This document shows positions 55,437-64,000 of a DNA stretch of 64,000 nt, piece by piece (position 1 is the stretch's first letter; every line of letters starts with the position of its first letter). Both the position numbers and the translations under genes were made by a program. The notes under the pieces were generated by a model that was given only the letters and a program-made list of their open reading frames with translations, ran no database searches and was not told the origin of the DNA. Origin of the DNA: a virus; IMG/VR virus record IMGVR_UViG_3300017934_000023, positions 1 through 64,000 of that record. One strand, written 5' to 3'.

Positions 55437-58400
55437 TGGCTCAAAACCTACTTCAAGCAAGTGGGGCGCAACCGCAGAAGCCAACGAAATTCGTTAGCCT
55501 CTTTACGTCGCGCTTCATGTCCGGGCTGTATACGAATCGCAGTCTACTGCGCAGCCCCTTGAATTTTATTTATTCAGATTTCTATCATGCCGGCGCCACA
55601 GATGCTTTGTGTGATGGTTTGAACTCTGAGCTGTCGATTCGACAGACCATGATTCGCCGTCCAGGCAATCCTGAATGGTCTACGGCTTCAACGCCGTCTG
55701 CGATTGATCAGTTTTATTCTTTCCACATGTCGGATGGTACAATCCAGGTTATAGCAGATAGCGCTACAGACGTAGCCGTAGTTACCCCCACGTCTTACAC
55801 TTCCATATTCACAAAAACATCCGGCGCGGGTGCATCTACTTTTGTTGGAATAAATAAGAGTTTATACATAGCTGACGGCATAGATTTGGTGAAGTACATT
55901 CCTGGCACTACTAATCCTCAGACTGGAAAACCGGTTTGGAATTGGGGAGGTGTGGCTCCCACTACTGCGCCCACCATAGTTATTACAGAAACAGGATCGG
56001 CCGGAGTTGCCTGGGTAGCAGCCACAATGTGGACTACGATGGGTATGATCGTAGACAGCAATGGAAATGTTCAGCAAGTAGTTTCTGTAAATGCATCTGG
56101 AACAAATACAACTCAACTTGGCACAACAGGAAACGGCGCCCCTGCATTCAGCCTTACTCCTGGCGGAACAGTAACAGAATCTTCTGGCACTCCAATCACC
56201 TGGACTAACTGGGGGATTATTGATACTTGGGGCGCAGGAAAACATTATAGAAGCCAAGGTTTTGCTCCAACTGGTGCAACATTGAATCTTCCGTGTATCA
56301 TTTATGACCCTGGAACCAACGCTTGTTATGAACAGATGTATGGTGGTTCTGGAGTCGTCCGCACTGCGGCGGGCCCCCGTCCACCTTTTACCGCGGTACA
56401 AGACTGGACTTGGAGTGACGGTCCTTATGGCGGTTCGTGTAAATGGATGTATTTGGGTTCTGGCAATCTTGGTCTGCCTCGTCTTTGGAAACCTGCAACA
56501 TCTTATCCTTCATTTGCTGGCTCGGGGCTCGATCAGAGCTTGGTTGGCATTTCAACTCCTGTGTCGGTGCCTCAAGCAGGACTTGGCGGCGCAAATGCTA
56601 CAACGATTTATTGGCAAATATCTTCTGGTGGCACATCTGGAACTTCTGCGTATGTTCCTTCGTGGTCTACCGCTATAGGCGGCTTAACGACAGATGGAGA
56701 TTTGATTTGGAATTGTCTGGGCTCGGCTACTTGGCAAGCAAGTTTTCCTTATGTTCCGTGGTCTGCTGGCTCAAATAATTTTAGCGTTATCGAAGATTCA
56801 AACGGAAATTTACAAGTTTGCATTTCGGCAAATGGAACTTCCGGAACTATTATTCCCGCAACTTGGGGAACAGCATACGGAGATACAACGTTAGACAATA
56901 CTGGTTCTGTTTCCGGATCTGGCGTCACCTGGGCCTGCGTTGGCACTTCACTTTCGTGGGCTGCCTCAACCCAATGGTATTTGCCTCTTAGCGGTTTTGT
57001 TCCCCCGCAGCCTTCTCAGGCTTACGGTGGCGCAACATTGAAAGATACCAACGGAAACAATCAGTATGTAATCAATTCTGGAAAGAGCCAAACTCCAGGT
57101 CCTCCTACTTGGGGTGCATTACATGCAAATACCACAGACGGCGCGGTCACTTGGTATGCTGCGTCCAAATTCACGGCTGCAGGATTTTCGTGGACAAAAG
57201 GTATGGGGTATTGTTATTCCTTCTTCGCGCGCACTGCTTTGGATGTCGACGTAACGACTTCGCCCCCGCTTCAAATGCCTGGGACAAATTCCCCCAATAT
57301 TACGGGTCCTCTCGGTCCTCCAACGGGCTGCGGAGACGGATCAGTGACTACTGCTTCTCCTGTCGTTCAAATCACAGGCTCGAATGCTGGCGCACAAATT
57401 CTTTTAACTATGACCGGCTCTACTGATCCCCAGTTCGATACAATTCGAATTTTTCGTTCAACTGATGGCTTCGGTACAAGTGGTCCTTATCTATTCTTGA
57501 CTGATATTCCTATGCCTGCAATGATTGGAGGTAATCCTGGAATAGCGCAGATAATCGATTTCATGCCGGATGAAGCTACTTCACTTCTTCCCGGTCTAGA
57601 TCCTCTTATCACTGCGCCAATCGATCATGCAAATGATCCGCCTCCGGGCCAATTTGGGTCTACACAATTTACTCAGTCCGGCTCTGCTACTCCCCTTATA
57701 GCAAAATTGGGCACAGTTATTTCTGACCCAGTTTACCATCAAGGCCGCATTTGGGCAGCTTTGGGAAATAGTGTATTTGCTTCTGATGGTCCTGATGTTG
57801 GAAATGGAAACGGAAATGGATTCACAGCCTGGAATCCCGCATATGAATTCCCTTTCGATTCTCCAGTAATTAGACTTGACGCTACTGCGACAGCTTTAAT
57901 CATCTATACAACGACAGGCATCTACCTAATCGGTGGAGGCCCCAACATCGCGGATTACTACTCACAATTGCTTGCTCCGGGCGTTGGACTTCTTTCCGCC
58001 AATGCAGCAACTATGGTACTTGGACTTCCGTATATGTTTTCTTCGGATCGTCAATTTATTACCGTGGATCCTAGCGGCGGCTACACACGCATTGGACATC
58101 CAATCGGAGATAAGTTATCTGCGTATGATCCATCACAGGTTTATGTAACTTATCACAGCTACGGAGATCAGGAGCATGCGCTTTTCATTTCAAATGGTTC
58201 TACGGAATGGTATCGGTGTGATCCTAATCCAACACCCGACAGCCAAATAACCGGTCCTATTTGGAGTCCTAGAGCAACTCTTTCTGGAGGCTTCAAAGCT
58301 TTCCAGTCTATTGAAGTTAGCCCGGGAACAAAGAAACTGTTGATAGGGCCTCCGGCCGCTGGAAATATTCTGGCTCGTGATTCGACATTCACCGTGTTTG

Positions 58401-58816
58401 AAGATAATGGCAGCCCTTATGAATCATATTTCACAATCGGAAATATAGTTCTAGCGAATGCCGGTCAAATGGCGGCAACCGATTTTATTGAAGGAACTTT
58501 TGTTCAGGTTGGATCTCAACCTACAGTATCTGTTTTATTCGATGAACTTAGTGCAACGAATGGGGCATCGTTTGAGAAGATTTCAAACAGCTTCGTTTCT
58601 GATCCGCCCAAAAAATATGGACAAACTGGTACACCGGATACCATGTATATGAACCGGTACTATTTTGGACAAACAACTCCAGGCAATGTAAACACTGAAC
58701 CTGTTCCTGCTTGGTGCAAATCCTTGCAGATAAAGGTTGATTTCGGTAATACGGATACAGTGCAGAATGAGATGTTGGCGTTCACTGTGTTCGGTGCTCT
58801 TTACCAAGAAAAGTAA
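55436..58816 (+). CDS. Large tail hub or nozzle protein (tail tubular B-like), 1126 aa
   Basis: Begins MAQNLLQASGAQPQKPTKFV, then FVSLFTSRFMSGLYTNRSLL, FIYSDFYHAGATDALCDGLN; repeated Ser/Gly/Thr-rich beta segments resemble a propeller-type tail nozzle. Placed after the connector-like gene as tail tubular B is in short-tailed phages. No enzymatic motif seen. Confidence 0.65.
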   Translation: MAQNLLQASGAQPQKPTKFVSLFTSRFMSGLYTNRSLLRSPLNFIYSDFYHAGATDALCDGLNSELSIRQTMIRRPGNPEWSTASTPSAIDQFYSFHMSDGTIQVIADSATDVAVVTPTSYTSIFTKTSGAGASTFVGINKSLYIADGIDLVKYIPGTTNPQTGKPVWNWGGVAPTTAPTIVITETGSAGVAWVAATMWTTMGMIVDSNGNVQQVVSVNASGTNTTQLGTTGNGAPAFSLTPGGTVTESSGTPITWTNWGIIDTWGAGKHYRSQGFAPTGATLNLPCIIYDPGTNACYEQMYGGSGVVRTAAGPRPPFTAVQDWTWSDGPYGGSCKWMYLGSGNLGLPRLWKPATSYPSFAGSGLDQSLVGISTPVSVPQAGLGGANATTIYWQISSGGTSGTSAYVPSWSTAIGGLTTDGDLIWNCLGSATWQASFPYVPWSAGSNNFSVIEDSNGNLQVCISANGTSGTIIPATWGTAYGDTTLDNTGSVSGSGVTWACVGTSLSWAASTQWYLPLSGFVPPQPSQAYGGATLKDTNGNNQYVINSGKSQTPGPPTWGALHANTTDGAVTWYAASKFTAAGFSWTKGMGYCYSFFARTALDVDVTTSPPLQMPGTNSPNITGPLGPPTGCGDGSVTTASPVVQITGSNAGAQILLTMTGSTDPQFDTIRIFRSTDGFGTSGPYLFLTDIPMPAMIGGNPGIAQIIDFMPDEATSLLPGLDPLITAPIDHANDPPPGQFGSTQFTQSGSATPLIAKLGTVISDPVYHQGRIWAALGNSVFASDGPDVGNGNGNGFTAWNPAYEFPFDSPVIRLDATATALIIYTTTGIYLIGGGPNIADYYSQLLAPGVGLLSANAATMVLGLPYMFSSDRQFITVDPSGGYTRIGHPIGDKLSAYDPSQVYVTYHSYGDQEHALFISNGSTEWYRCDPNPTPDSQITGPIWSPRATLSGGFKAFQSIEVSPGTKKLLIGPPAAGNILARDSTFTVFEDNGSPYESYFTIGNIVLANAGQMAATDFIEGTFVQVGSQPTVSVLFDELSATNGASFEKISNSFVSDPPKKYGQTGTPDTMYMNRYYFGQTTPGNVNTEPVPAWCKSLQIKVDFGNTDTVQNEMLAFTVFGALYQEK

Positions 58817-58828
58817 CGAGGAAAACAA

Positions 58829-61800
58829 ATGCCGGGACTAAAAGACGCACTCAAGAAGCCAGACAATATTGGCGATATGATTCCGCCCGTTTCTCCCTCT
58901 GCGCAAAATGTCCCGGCAGTCACTCAGCGTGAACAACCCGGCTTAGCTCCCGGATCTCTCGGGCCGGCGCCTTCGATCTGGACCACGTCTTTCGATAGCG
59001 TTCGCCAGTGGATCCGCCCAGGAACTTCGCAACAGCGGTTTCCTCCTCTGCCGGTGAAAGCGAATCCTCAGGTCAATGCGGCCGCGCGCTCCGCGGCTCA
59101 ATCAGTCGTAGCTGCTACAACGGCGGCTACACCTACAGATGATGATTCAATCGGTTTGAATTTGCAAACAGGAAGAGTTTATGCTATTCAAAGTGGAGAT
59201 GAAAATAAACTGATTTCTATTGGTAATGCCGCTGGTGGATTTGTTTATCTTCCGCCTGTGGGGATAAGTTCTCCAAATCCGTCTTTTGGTTTAAATACAC
59301 AAGCAACGGCTGCATCCGATAATACTCTTGTTGGAACTAGTCAATCATATGGTCCTTTCACACCTTCGGATGCTACTCAATGCGTATTCACAGCTATCGT
59401 CACCGAGGGTATAACTACAATTGCGCCGAGCGGTTCTTCTGTTGTTCTCGGTGGAAATCACTTATTTTTGTCTACATTAACAGTTAATCCAACTACTTAT
59501 ACAGCATCGTATCCTGCCGGTGCAGGCGCATCGATCGCGGCGGCTTCCTTTGATACTATAACAGGAACTGCGACGATATCTCAATCTTCTGTCGGAAGTT
59601 ATACGAATGCTATTGGTGGTACAGCCGGAGCAGTAAGCACTTCTGCTCTTTCAACTGGTGTTCCATCAGCGCATTCTATTGTACTCGCGGTAGATATGAT
59701 TTGGATAGTTGCCGAATCCGGCCACCCGGCTGTGGGCGGTCCTGCAGGAATTACTTCAATTGCAGATGATCAGGGAAACGTCTATCAGTTGTTGGATTCA
59801 GCCACAGCAGCACTTCCTATAAATATCGGCGGCTTTACAAACAGTACTCTTGCCGCCTTATATTTTTGTGCTAGTCCGAAGAACGGACCTAAAACTTTTA
59901 CTGTCAATACTTTTGGATCTTTCATCACTCAGGTTGATATAACAGTAGCTGATGTCAATGGATTATCTCTCCCTAATTTTTCTTCCTTAGTTTCGCCATT
60001 TTGGTGCTATGTAGAGAATACTGGAGTCGGTACTTTTAGTCTTATCTCTGGCGCTGCAATTGATGGAACATCTAATCCGCTTAGCTTGCCAGCTAATCAG
60101 GGCGTGTTGTTGGTTTGGAACGGCACCGGATGGTATACAGAGCGCGGCATTAGCAACGCTCCGGTTACATCAGTTTTCGGGCGTACAGGAGCGGTTGTAG
60201 CTCAGACGGGCGATTATACTGTCGCACAGGTGACAGGTGCTGCGCCTCTCGCTTCCCCAACATTCACTGGTGTTCCGGCGGCTCCGACAGCATCTCCGGG
60301 CGACAACACAACGCAGATCGCCACAGACGCATTTGTGGAAGCAGCCATAAACGGTATTATTTCTGGTTCTACGCCTGCGGACGGTTTACGCCACGGCGAT
60401 GCCGTATGGATGAATGATAGTGCTTGGGTCGGTATGCGCGATGATTTTTTCGCATATGGTGGCAGCGGTAGTAGCGTCATGGTCGGAAGTAGTTATGTTG
60501 GAATCGGAGAATTAGGCTGGTGCTTAGGTGGTCACCCTAAAACAACAGACGCAAAATTTTTTGCAGGAACAGGACCAAATTTAGGGCAATTTAGCTGGAC
60601 ACCGTCTACAACGACAGATCAAGCGGGTGTTTTGATATTGAATGAGGCCAACCAAGACTTAGTTTTTCAACCGAACTCGATGGCCTTATTAGAGAATCCC
60701 GGATGGAAGGCAAGTTGGGTTTTCAAAATCGGAAGTAACCAAATAAACACAACTACTCAGGTCGCGACAGCATTTACTTCAAAGTCTTTGTATGTTGGTT
60801 TGACAGGTCCAGTTATAAATTGCGTGATGGCGTCTTCTGGTGGAAGTAGACCAGATTGCTTTCTCGGTGTGCGATACGACACATCTACTGTACCACCAGC
60901 ATATGGAATAGTTTCTATTGCTGCGGCATCCGGTGGAAATACCGTTTATACTATCGCATCTAGTGGATTTAGCAGCGCAACTCTTCCTGTCGGAATGAGT
61001 GTCACGGTCAGAGGCTGCTTGAATGCCGCGAATAACGGTACTTTTACCATTGTATCAAATACCGCAAGCACAATCACACTGAATAATGCGGTAGGTGTTT
61101 TAGAAGCACTTCCGTCACCGGGCGTTTTGGCGCTTGCGGCGCAGCCATTGACTGCTGCGGCGGCTGTGGACGCTCATGGAAACACTGCTTATACAGCAAC
61201 ACAGATTAATCCGACTGGTTTAGTCGCATCTCAGTATGTTGGAATGTCTTTTGTTGTTTCGGGTTTCTTAACTACATTCGTAACTGGAACCACCAGCGGA
61301 ACAATAACGGCAGGGCACACAGTTACTCAAGATGTGACAGGGGCAACCGCCGTTGTGGCATCACCGGCACCTACGGGAACAAACCATCTAGTTTTCACCG
61401 GCACTCCCACAGGTGCGCCGGATAATAGTCATGCTTGGAGAGATAGTTCGGTTCCTTTGTCTAATTTCTATACTCCAACATCACTTCCTGCGTCAACAAA
61501 CAACGGGACTTTTACTTGTATAGCGAATTTGACAACAAGCATCACACTTAACAATCCGAACGGTTTTGCTGAGACGCAAGCGGCCACAGCATCCAGCACA
61601 AGTTTGAACGACACAACTTTTAAGTTTGAATTGGTTGAAAATTATTCATACGGCGGCTCTTTTCGTCGTCAATTGCAGGGAACAGTAGTAGATACGACGG
61701 TCACTCCGACTTTGGGAACGTGGTATCGCCTTGACATGGTTTGTACCGTAGCAGGGCAAGTCACTCTATCGTTGAATGGCGCTCACAATCACACATTTAC

Positions 61801-62296
61801 GGCTTCTGCGATAACATTCGGAAGCAATGGTTCAGCCAATTATATTGCCAATGGTACGAACGGCAATTATTCACCGGCTCTTCTTGCTACTTATCCGAGT
61901 AGCGCGGCTACACCGAACGGAACTTTTGGTATACCTTTCTTTGGTGCGGGTTCATCAGTCACGATAGCCGGATTGACAGGCGGTTCTGCTGGTTTAAATA
62001 ACAGTGGTACTCCATGGATATTGGAAGCAGAGACCGAAAGTGGTGGTGGTTCTTCTACTATATGGTTCTTAACGCCGGGACTCACAGTAGCTAACGGCGC
62101 GCAAACTACAGGCACGTTGACCGGCTATCCGGCTCTTACCCCGGTTTTTCTATATGGCAACGATAACTCAGTTGCTACTTCTGGTAGAACAGGTTTAGAT
62201 TCGCGTTTTTATGTAGATTACTTTTCGTTAGTTTGGAATAAGGGTATCATTGACCCAACCAACAGCCCAACGGCAACTGACGATAGATATTGGTAA
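58829..62296 (+). CDS. Long tail fibre, 1155 aa
   Basis: The middle (VFGRTGAVVAQTGDYTVAQV, SPTFTGVPAAPTAS, TQIATDAFVEAAI) is the typical phage fibre segment. Before it lies an Ig-like domain like that in 44654, and after it a lectin-like beta sandwich region (about residues 500-1155, DAHGNTAYTATQINPTGLVA). The C-terminus probably carries host binding. Nothing visible proves the receptor. Confidence 0.75.
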   Translation: MPGLKDALKKPDNIGDMIPPVSPSAQNVPAVTQREQPGLAPGSLGPAPSIWTTSFDSVRQWIRPGTSQQRFPPLPVKANPQVNAAARSAAQSVVAATTAATPTDDDSIGLNLQTGRVYAIQSGDENKLISIGNAAGGFVYLPPVGISSPNPSFGLNTQATAASDNTLVGTSQSYGPFTPSDATQCVFTAIVTEGITTIAPSGSSVVLGGNHLFLSTLTVNPTTYTASYPAGAGASIAAASFDTITGTATISQSSVGSYTNAIGGTAGAVSTSALSTGVPSAHSIVLAVDMIWIVAESGHPAVGGPAGITSIADDQGNVYQLLDSATAALPINIGGFTNSTLAALYFCASPKNGPKTFTVNTFGSFITQVDITVADVNGLSLPNFSSLVSPFWCYVENTGVGTFSLISGAAIDGTSNPLSLPANQGVLLVWNGTGWYTERGISNAPVTSVFGRTGAVVAQTGDYTVAQVTGAAPLASPTFTGVPAAPTASPGDNTTQIATDAFVEAAINGIISGSTPADGLRHGDAVWMNDSAWVGMRDDFFAYGGSGSSVMVGSSYVGIGELGWCLGGHPKTTDAKFFAGTGPNLGQFSWTPSTTTDQAGVLILNEANQDLVFQPNSMALLENPGWKASWVFKIGSNQINTTTQVATAFTSKSLYVGLTGPVINCVMASSGGSRPDCFLGVRYDTSTVPPAYGIVSIAAASGGNTVYTIASSGFSSATLPVGMSVTVRGCLNAANNGTFTIVSNTASTITLNNAVGVLEALPSPGVLALAAQPLTAAAAVDAHGNTAYTATQINPTGLVASQYVGMSFVVSGFLTTFVTGTTSGTITAGHTVTQDVTGATAVVASPAPTGTNHLVFTGTPTGAPDNSHAWRDSSVPLSNFYTPTSLPASTNNGTFTCIANLTTSITLNNPNGFAETQAATASSTSLNDTTFKFELVENYSYGGSFRRQLQGTVVDTTVTPTLGTWYRLDMVCTVAGQVTLSLNGAHNHTFTASAITFGSNGSANYIANGTNGNYSPALLATYPSSAATPNGTFGIPFFGAGSSVTIAGLTGGSAGLNNSGTPWILEAETESGGGSSTIWFLTPGLTVANGAQTTGTLTGYPALTPVFLYGNDNSVATSGRTGLDSRFYVDYFSLVWNKGIIDPTNSPTATDDRYW

Positions 62297-62326
62297 AAAT
62301 TTATGATTAAAAGGACAGGAAAGACA

Positions 62327-62692
62327 ATGGCTTCATCTAAGCAGAACGAATTACTTACGCAGCTTATAACAGGACAAGCAGTCTTGGTCGAGAAAGTAGA
62401 TAGCATGAACAGCCGGCTGTTCGGGGAACCAGGGCAGCCGGGAGCGCTGCGCGTTCTGTTTGAGAAACATGAAGGCTTAGCCAAAGATGTCATTGATACC
62501 CGCGAAAAGATAACTATGGAGATCAAGGACTTCAATGAAAAGGAAGTCAAACCTTTGGGTGAAAAAGTCATTGAACTCCAGAATGCCACATCTGTAAGTC
62601 TGTGGCGTACCGGAACTATTTCAGGAGTCGGTAGTGCAGGAATGGCTATCGGGATTCAAATGCTGTTCAAGAAAATTTTAGGAATACACTAA
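62327..62692 (+). CDS. Coiled-coil protein with C-terminal membrane segment, 121 aa
   Basis: Start at 62327 (MASSKQNELLTQLITGQAVL) with AGGAAAG upstream rather than 62303, which has no site. Helical heptads and a C-terminal hydrophobic segment (GTISGVGSAGMAIGIQMLF) with basic end. Similar in shape to XhlA-type lysis or fibre-associated proteins; that is only a resemblance. Confidence 0.55.
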   Translation: MASSKQNELLTQLITGQAVLVEKVDSMNSRLFGEPGQPGALRVLFEKHEGLAKDVIDTREKITMEIKDFNEKEVKPLGEKVIELQNATSVSLWRTGTISGVGSAGMAIGIQMLFKKILGIH

Positions 62693-63114
62693 TGAATATC
62701 GATTTCAGAGAACCTAACGAATTTGATTTACCTCAAATCGCTCGGTGGATTGCTAAGGACTCTTGCCCTCAGCACAACGATGTCGACCCAAGATTCTGGA
62801 TCCCAGAAGTAGACGACGCCGGGGAGCGGAAGGTAGGAACTAAAACCATCGCAGTTACGTGTGATGGCGAGCCTGTCTTCTTCATCAAACTGGAAAACAT
62901 AATGAGATGTTACATCCAGTTCGCACCGGAAGATGAAAGAGATAAATCGGCGACGTCTATAGGACTAAAGAAAGCTTTCTTAACGATTGCAGCCGGCGCC
63001 AAAAGCCTCGGGTATCGGGAAATGATTTATGAATCGAAGTCCGAAAGCCTGATTGATTTTTTCAGTAAGTTCAAGTTCGAAGAAGTGAAGAACAATTTTT
63101 CGGTGAGGATCTGA
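62692..63114 (+). CDS. GNAT-like acetyltransferase, 140 aa
   Basis: The layout MNIDFREPNEFDLPQIARWI, central strand (TIAVTCDGEPVFFIKL) and a C-terminal SLGYREMIYESKSESLIDFF followed by F-x-F-x-E fits a GNAT fold, though the usual R/QxxGxG/A loop is not clear. One-base overlap with the gene before. Target unknown. Confidence 0.55.
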   Translation: MNIDFREPNEFDLPQIARWIAKDSCPQHNDVDPRFWIPEVDDAGERKVGTKTIAVTCDGEPVFFIKLENIMRCYIQFAPEDERDKSATSIGLKKAFLTIAAGAKSLGYREMIYESKSESLIDFFSKFKFEEVKNNFSVRI

Positions 63115-63115
63115 G

Positions 63116-63775
63116 ATGAAAATAAAAACTTTTAACTACACAGGCCGGATCTATAAGAACTGCGATCCCTCCAAAGCGCAGCAACAGGCCTTGACTTCCG
63201 ATCAGAACTGGCAGGCCACACTGAAAAATTCTTATCAAACATTGTTCGGTGCAGGAACCGCAATGTATAACAGCATCTCGTCCGGCCTCGATACTATCAT
63301 TCAAAAAGGCCGGGAGGCAATGGGCTTCTCTCCAGAAGAACTTGCTGCTAAACGGTCGGAATCTCTTAATGCGGCCGCGGCTGCATCCAAAGATGTTCAG
63401 CGCCAGATTGGCGCCCGGGCTGCCACCAGTGGCGCTGTTCCGGGTGTAGAGTCGGGCGTCATTCAAGCTGAACGGGCTGCGGCCGATACAGATATCTTAG
63501 GCCAGGAAGCTAACCGGGAAGCTAACATCACTGAGCAAGGTTATGCCACACAGCGTCAAGCCTTCGATACTGCGGTAAAAGAAAAGGCTGGAACTTTTGA
63601 ATCTGCTTATACCCCCTCGACGCAAACCGCAGGCCAAGAAACACAGGCGGCAGAAGCTACTCAACAGCAAGCTAATACCAATGAAGCGGCTAGCAGTTCG
63701 TGGATGGGAATGGTCGGTGGTTTAGCTAATCAAGCTGTTGGTATTGGTGCCAAAGCTATCGGCGTAGGTGTATAA
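63116..63775 (+). CDS. Internal virion-like protein, 219 aa
   Basis: MKIKTFNYTGRIYKNCDPSK, then Ala/Gln/Glu-rich helices and a Gly-rich hydrophobic C-terminus (MGMVGGLANQAVGIGAKAIG). Late position and composition resemble ejected internal virion proteins of short-tailed phages. Inferred only. Confidence 0.5.
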   Translation: MKIKTFNYTGRIYKNCDPSKAQQQALTSDQNWQATLKNSYQTLFGAGTAMYNSISSGLDTIIQKGREAMGFSPEELAAKRSESLNAAAAASKDVQRQIGARAATSGAVPGVESGVIQAERAAADTDILGQEANREANITEQGYATQRQAFDTAVKEKAGTFESAYTPSTQTAGQETQAAEATQQQANTNEAASSSWMGMVGGLANQAVGIGAKAIGVGV

Positions 63776-63793
63776 AAATAAAGGAGAAAAGTC

Positions 63794-64000
63794 ATGGCTG
63801 TCAAGAAAATTGAGGCCCTTGCCGATGGAATCGCATTCCTGAATAAGATGCATGATCCATCCTCAGATGCCTATCAGTTACGTAATCCAGCTTTAGCGCG
63901 CGCCTATAGTTTCCGACATTTGGGCGAAGTGGATAACAGCGGTCGAAGAATTTTTACATCCCTGATCGGGGGATATAGGTTTTTAATACAAGACCTGGAG
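63794..64000 (+). CDS. Partial protein at right edge, at least 69 aa
   Basis: AAGGAG precedes ATG 63794. The visible part MAVKKIEALADGIAFLNKMH has no family I recognise; it leaves the window without a stop codon. Probably a virion protein, by position. Confidence 0.55.
   Translation, partial: MAVKKIEALADGIAFLNKMHDPSSDAYQLRNPALARAYSFRHLGEVDNSGRRIFTSLIGGYRFLIQDLE

Noticed and set aside
1-64000. CRISPR array
   Set aside because: No regularly spaced direct repeats with unique spacers of 25-40 bases were seen; the periodic sequence at 47800-48380 is collagen-type coding repeat.

Overview
The window is part of the genome of a tailed bacteriophage; both ends run off into genes. Large terminase, portal, an N4 gp56-type major capsid protein, tail-tube-like proteins, long tail fibres, a lysozyme and a complete replication set are all present. 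No integrase, tail sheath or long tape-measure gene is seen. The structural genes look podovirus-like, which is inference. Strong AGGAG-type ribosome sites point to an ordinary bacterial host, but the sequence does not name it. No tRNA gene was recognised.

Layout. (1) 1-2767, minus strand: about fourteen very small genes, many joined by ATGA or TAATG overlaps. Most gaps between units carry a hairpin a few bases after the upstream stop codon. (2) 2768-5293, control region: largely non-coding, with a leader holding two competing hairpins, a structured segment, a G-quadruplex motif, a winged-helix-type gene (3978-4322, minus) facing an array of palindromes, a CT microsatellite, a 27-nt promoter-like repeat and a GC-rich folded segment. 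Transcription diverges from here. (3) 5294-8391, plus: small unknown and membrane proteins. (4) 8393-13657: HAD phosphatase, four glycosyltransferase-like proteins and two methyltransferases, a sugar/methyl modification cassette of unknown target. (5) 13659-20324: endonuclease VII, a coiled-coil membrane protein, an HTH-metallophosphoesterase, nucleotide enzymes, a ClpP-like protease and a DnaQ exonuclease. (6) 20383-31923: SSB, primase-helicase, DNA polymerase A, a candidate annealing protein, UvrD helicase and RecB-type nuclease, interrupted by two homing endonucleases. (7) 31936-34813: ClpA-type unfoldase, lysozyme, zinc-ribbon proteins and a holin candidate. (8) 34893-64000: virion genes from terminase to tail fibres and internal virion proteins, with three more HNH endonucleases.

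How it works together. The primase-helicase, polymerase, SSB and exonuclease can copy the genome; UvrD, the RecB-type nuclease, the candidate annealing protein and endonuclease VII can support recombination and packaging of branched DNA. dNMP kinase, a deoxyribosyltransferase-like protein and the sugar/methyl cassette could feed DNA or virion modification. The ClpP-like protease and the unfoldase with a ClpP-docking-type loop may form a phage proteolytic machine.

Points most worth a second look: the competing-hairpin leader and its second conserved-loop copy (2186-2212 and 2790-2850); the repeated hairpin leaders of the minus-strand genes; the three-copy repeat ending in AAACATATAATGGAG; the phage Clp pair; the portal gene split by a one-base frame change; and a tail gene whose only well-placed start is an ATC codon beside a homing endonuclease. 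All functions are read from motifs and context; no database search was run.
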